DNA of 16,303 nt, taken from Desulfobacula sp. (lineage in GTDB: Bacteria; Desulfobacterota; Desulfobacteria; Desulfobacterales; Desulfobacteraceae). This document shows, one piece after another, positions 14,259-16,303 of this stretch. Under the pieces are notes generated by a model. That model was given only the letters and a program-made list of their open reading frames with translations. It did no database searches and was not told the DNA's origin. Position numbers and translations under genes: made by a program. The stretch lies in assembly GCF_021107415.1 (NCBI RefSeq), contig NZ_JAIOSW010000212.1, positions 1 through 16,303 on the forward strand, given 5' to 3'. Position 1 is the stretch's first letter. Each line of letters opens with the position of its first letter.

Positions 14259-15023
14259 ATGAGTAAAATATTCTTTCAATTATTTTTTATGTTCATTTCT
14301 ATTGTAGTTGCGGTCCCTGCAACGGCAGGTACAATAACTATTGTTGCAGATGCATGGCCTCCATATAACGGACTGCCAAATACATCAGAACCAGGATATG
14401 GAATTGAAATTGCGCATCAGGTTTTTAAAGCGGCCGGTTATACGGTTGACTATAAAATTGTCCCCTGGAACAGAGCAATTATAGACACACGGGAAGGAAA
14501 ATATAATGCTATTATAGGAGCAAATATAGAGGATGCTCCGGATTTTATTTTTTCTGAAGAAGAATTTGGTGTTTCTAAGAGGGATTTTTGGGCAAGAAAG
14601 GGAAGTTCATGGCGATTTACAGGGATAGAATCATTATTAAAGGTTCGGATTGGGGCGATAAAAGATTATTCATATGGTAAGGAGCTTGATAAATTTTTCA
14701 AGAAAAACAAAGAGTTAGTCCAATATGTTTACGGTCAAGACCCTCTTGTTCAAAATATTAAAAAATTACTATCAGGAAGAATTGATATCACAGTCGAGAA
14801 TAAAAATGTTTTTTTACAAAAAGCAAAAAAAATGGGGGTCTCCAGCCAGATCATTAGCGTGGGAGGTAGTGGTTCGATAGATAATCTGTATATTGCTTTT
14901 TCTCCTAAAATCGCAAAATCCAGAGAATATGCTGAGATCTTTACAAAAGGCATAAGAAAATTAAAAGATTCTGGAAAATTAGAGAAAATTCTTGCAAAAT
15001 ATGGCTTGGAGTATTGGAAGTAA
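14259..15023 (+). CDS. Secreted solute-binding protein, SBP_bac_3 (amino-acid-binding type), solitary
   Basis: A 254-residue protein with a signal peptide (MSKIFFQLFFMFISIVVAVP, likely cleaved after ATA at about residue 23) and a family 3 periplasmic binding fold: ITIVADAWPPYNG (26-38), GYGIEIAHQVFKAAGY, VPWNRAIIDTREGKYNAIIG, and a C-terminal helix ending ILAKYGLEYWK. No permease or ATPase lies beside it. In Desulfobacterota such orphan binding proteins are common and may pair with distant transporters or sensors. GGA lies 5 bases before the ATG; a dyad lies upstream. The ligand cannot be predicted. Base composition is more AT-rich than the operon to its left. Confidence 0.88.
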   Translation: MSKIFFQLFFMFISIVVAVPATAGTITIVADAWPPYNGLPNTSEPGYGIEIAHQVFKAAGYTVDYKIVPWNRAIIDTREGKYNAIIGANIEDAPDFIFSEEEFGVSKRDFWARKGSSWRFTGIESLLKVRIGAIKDYSYGKELDKFFKKNKELVQYVYGQDPLVQNIKKLLSGRIDITVENKNVFLQKAKKMGVSSQIISVGGSGSIDNLYIAFSPKIAKSREYAEIFTKGIRKLKDSGKLEKILAKYGLEYWK

Positions 15024-15026
15024 ATG

Positions 15027-15069
15027 GTATAGTGAAGTCGGTCAGCATATCCTGTAATCAATTAATCAT
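15027..15069. repeat. Direct repeat copy A (43 bp)
   Basis: Matches copy B at 15520-15562 at 35 of 43 positions without gaps, and the last 15 bases (TAATCAATTAATCAT included) are identical. It lies just after the solute-binding protein gene. Confidence 0.7.
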
Positions 15070-15137
15070 ATAAATAATCCGAGTGGGGATATCGGTAACT
15101 GGGCAAGATTTCACCATGGTCATGGTTTTATATAACC

Positions 15138-15338
15138 TTACTCGAGTTTCAAGCTGATATTATGTGCTTTTATCGTAGAGTTAACAGCATCGCTAAGTTC
15201 ATTCAGAGTTAAATTGGATATGAACTTTTCCCCGTCACTTGATATTTCAATCCCGCTGATAGTTTTTTTTGTTAACTTGAACAGAACACCGAGTCCAAAA
15301 GTTTTTGCCACTTCAAAAGGTTTTTTTTCATTATTCAT
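15138..15338 (-). CDS. Small hypothetical protein (66 residues)
   Basis: The product begins MNNEKKPFEVAKTFGLGVLF and ends in SLKLE. It is soluble, mixed alpha/beta by appearance, without Cys or signal peptide. GGAAGGA lies about 6 bases before the ATG, a strong ribosome site, and codon use resembles the neighbours, so it is probably real. I do not recognise a family. It is divergent from the adenosine-specific kinase and convergent with the solute-binding protein gene, and lies between the two 43-bp repeat copies. The 240 bases between it and the kinase hold only repeat copy B and the predicted kinase promoter. Confidence 0.6.
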   Translation of the reverse strand: MNNEKKPFEVAKTFGLGVLFKLTKKTISGIEISSDGEKFISNLTLNELSDAVNSTIKAHNISLKLE

Positions 15339-15519
15339 AATCAGTCCTTCCTATCCATAGATCTTATCCGGATTCATGTCATCCGCAAATTGAATCTTTG
15401 TTATTATTATCGGCTCTGCTGAAGTAAAAATGCAATTTTTATACCAAAAACCATAAAATTTTTTTATAACAAAAATATCAATTGAGATTGCGGCCGGTTG
15501 TTTTTCTTCACAAATACCA

Positions 15520-15562
15520 GTATGGTAAAGCCTGTCGGCATATTTTATAATCAATTAATCAT
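15520..15562. repeat. Direct repeat copy B (43 bp)
   Basis: Ungapped partner of copy A, 493 bases away, with seven transitions and one transversion between them. It contains the TATAAT of the adenosine-specific kinase promoter. Confidence 0.7.
15523..15551 (+). promoter_or_regulatory. Predicted promoter of the adenosine-specific kinase gene
   Basis: A perfect TATAAT (15546-15551) lies 17 bases after a weak -35 box TGGTAA (15523-15528), placing the start near 15558, about 20 bases before the ATG. Repeat copy A has TGTAAT at the matching place. Confidence 0.4.
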
Positions 15563-15577
15563 AATAAAGAGGACAAA

Positions 15578-16060
15578 ATGGAATTAAAAACCATAACCAT
15601 TGAAAATCCGGATGAATTGAATTTTATTCTCGGTCATTCCCACTTTATCAAAACGATTGAAGATATCCATGAGGCCATTGTCTGTACAGTGCCCAATGCT
15701 AAATTCGGCGTGGCATTCTGTGAAGCATCCATGGAGTGCCTTGTCAGGTACAGCGGTACAGATGAGGAAATGATGGAACTGGCAAAGAAAAATGCCTTTG
15801 CACTTTCCGCCGGCCATTCTTTTATTGTTTTTATGAAAGATATGTTTCCCATCAATGTCCTCAATACGATTAAAAATGTACCTGAAGTCGCCAGAATCCA
15901 TTGTGCAACAGCCAATCCCGTTCAGGTAATTCTTGCCCAAACAGACCAGGGAAGAGGAATCCTTGGGGTCATAGACGGATTTTCATCAAAGGGTATTGAG
16001 ACCGAAGAAGATATTGAAAAAAGAAAAGGTTTTTTAAGAATGATCGGTTATAAACAATAA
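15578..16060 (+). CDS. Adenosine-specific kinase (Ade-specific kinase family, DUF355)
   Basis: The 160-residue protein matches the compact archaeal/bacterial adenosine-specific kinase family throughout: MELKTITIENPDELNFILGH, TIEDIHEAIVCTVPNAKFGV, AFCEASMECLVRYSGTD, ALSAGHSFIVFMKD, VPEVARIHCATANPVQVILA and GRGILGVIDGFSSKGIE. Length is typical and no membrane segment is seen. The family was characterised structurally in hyperthermophilic archaea; the proposed reaction is adenosine phosphorylation, though its role in bacteria is poorly defined. GAGG lies 5 bases before the ATG. It is a single-gene unit with no purine genes around it. Confidence 0.93.
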   Translation: MELKTITIENPDELNFILGHSHFIKTIEDIHEAIVCTVPNAKFGVAFCEASMECLVRYSGTDEEMMELAKKNAFALSAGHSFIVFMKDMFPINVLNTIKNVPEVARIHCATANPVQVILAQTDQGRGILGVIDGFSSKGIETEEDIEKRKGFLRMIGYKQ

Positions 16061-16094
16061 GGAAGAAAATCTGAAACATCAGGGTTCCGGCTTT

Positions 16095-16164
16095 CAAAAC
16101 AAAACTTGTCATGTTTATTCCTTATATTGTCAGTAAAAATTACAAGTTTAAAATGATTGTTTTG
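16095..16164. repeat. Imperfect long inverted repeat after the adenosine-specific kinase gene
   Basis: CAAAACAA-AACTTGT (16095-16109) pairs with ACAAGTT (16142-16148) and TTGTTTTG (16157-16164), giving 15 base pairs broken by an 8-base bulge around a 32-base loop. It may act as a transcript 3' end or mark an old insertion. No gene is evident from 16061 to 16303. Confidence 0.45.
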
Positions 16165-16170
16165 CTTTAA

Positions 16171-16275
16171 GCCGGTCGGGGCATGCTTGCGATGAATCCG
16201 ATTGAACTTCTTACAGATTTTAAATTTCGTTGCGCTAACCGGCAAGAACTCGCTACACTCAAACACTTTGCCGGT
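16171..16275. repeat. Dyad-rich non-coding element with alternating GCCGGT/ACCGGC arms
   Basis: GCCGGT (16171-16176), ACCGGCAA (16238-16245) and TTGCCGGT (16268-16275) can pair in two mutually exclusive ways: first with second, or second with third (perfect 8-bp arms). The enclosed GAACTCGCTACACTCAAAC has the look of a dispersed repeat. The element may continue past the window. Confidence 0.4.
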
Positions 16276-16303
16276 CTTAACGCTCCACTGCATTAAGAAT
16301 CTG

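Noticed and set aside
14750..15061. 103-codon minus-strand frame
   Set aside because: Antisense to the solute-binding protein gene, whose product is clearly recognisable.
15095..15125. ACCAT/ATGGT hairpin after the 66-residue gene
   Set aside because: Five base pairs only and no T-run; below what I would call a terminator.
15351..15554. 67-codon minus-strand frame (TTG start, YADRLYHTG...) upstream of the 66-residue gene
   Set aside because: No ribosome site before the TTG, it overlaps the predicted adenosine kinase promoter and the repeat copy, and the resemblance to the frame at 15061-14750 is explained by the 43-bp repeat.
16048..16293. 81-codon minus-strand frame at the right edge
   Set aside because: It reads through the dyad-rich repeat region, overlaps the kinase stop and has no recognisable family; typical spurious frame over a dispersed repeat.

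Overview
The window looks like chromosomal DNA of a sulfate-reducing Desulfobacterales-type bacterium (Desulfobacter/Desulfobacula-like). This is inferred from gene content: a DUF6178 protein, a COG1433/NifX-type domain joined to a permease, an archaeal-type adenosine-specific kinase and an alkyl-DHAP-synthase-like flavoprotein. The moderately AT-rich composition agrees. I see no rRNA, tRNA, CRISPR array or intact insertion sequence.

Left block (minus strand, 4408 down to 1): one promoter drives four tightly coupled genes: rdgB (dITP/XTP pyrophosphatase), a nitroreductase-family flavoprotein, a B12-binding-type radical SAM protein with a TPR tail, and a DUF6178 protein that runs off the left edge. 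Junctions are ATGA, ATGA and a 1-nt gap.

Second block (plus, 4675-6224): a promoter with a perfect TTGACA box precedes a possible 47-residue membrane peptide, then a fusion of a dinitrogenase Fe-Mo-cofactor-type domain with half of a permease, then the second permease half, joined by an ATGA overlap. Convergent to it (minus, 8430-6265) is an orphan membrane-bound hybrid histidine kinase with PAS, HisKA, HATPase and receiver domains.

Third block (plus, 8542-14150) is the most striking: a fadR-glpD-FGGY kinase-AGPS-like operon with ATGA, 1-nt-gap and TAATG junctions. A FadR-like operator lies on the predicted -10 box. The set links glycerol-3-phosphate/DHAP supply, a polyol-type kinase and an ether-bond-forming flavoenzyme family under a fatty-acid-type regulator. 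I propose an ether-lipid (alkylglycerol) synthesis or salvage operon.

Right end: a solitary secreted solute-binding protein (14259-15023, plus), a small unknown protein (15338-15138, minus), an adenosine-specific kinase (15578-16060, plus), a diverged 43-bp direct repeat around the small gene, and a dyad-rich non-coding tail from 16061 to the window end.
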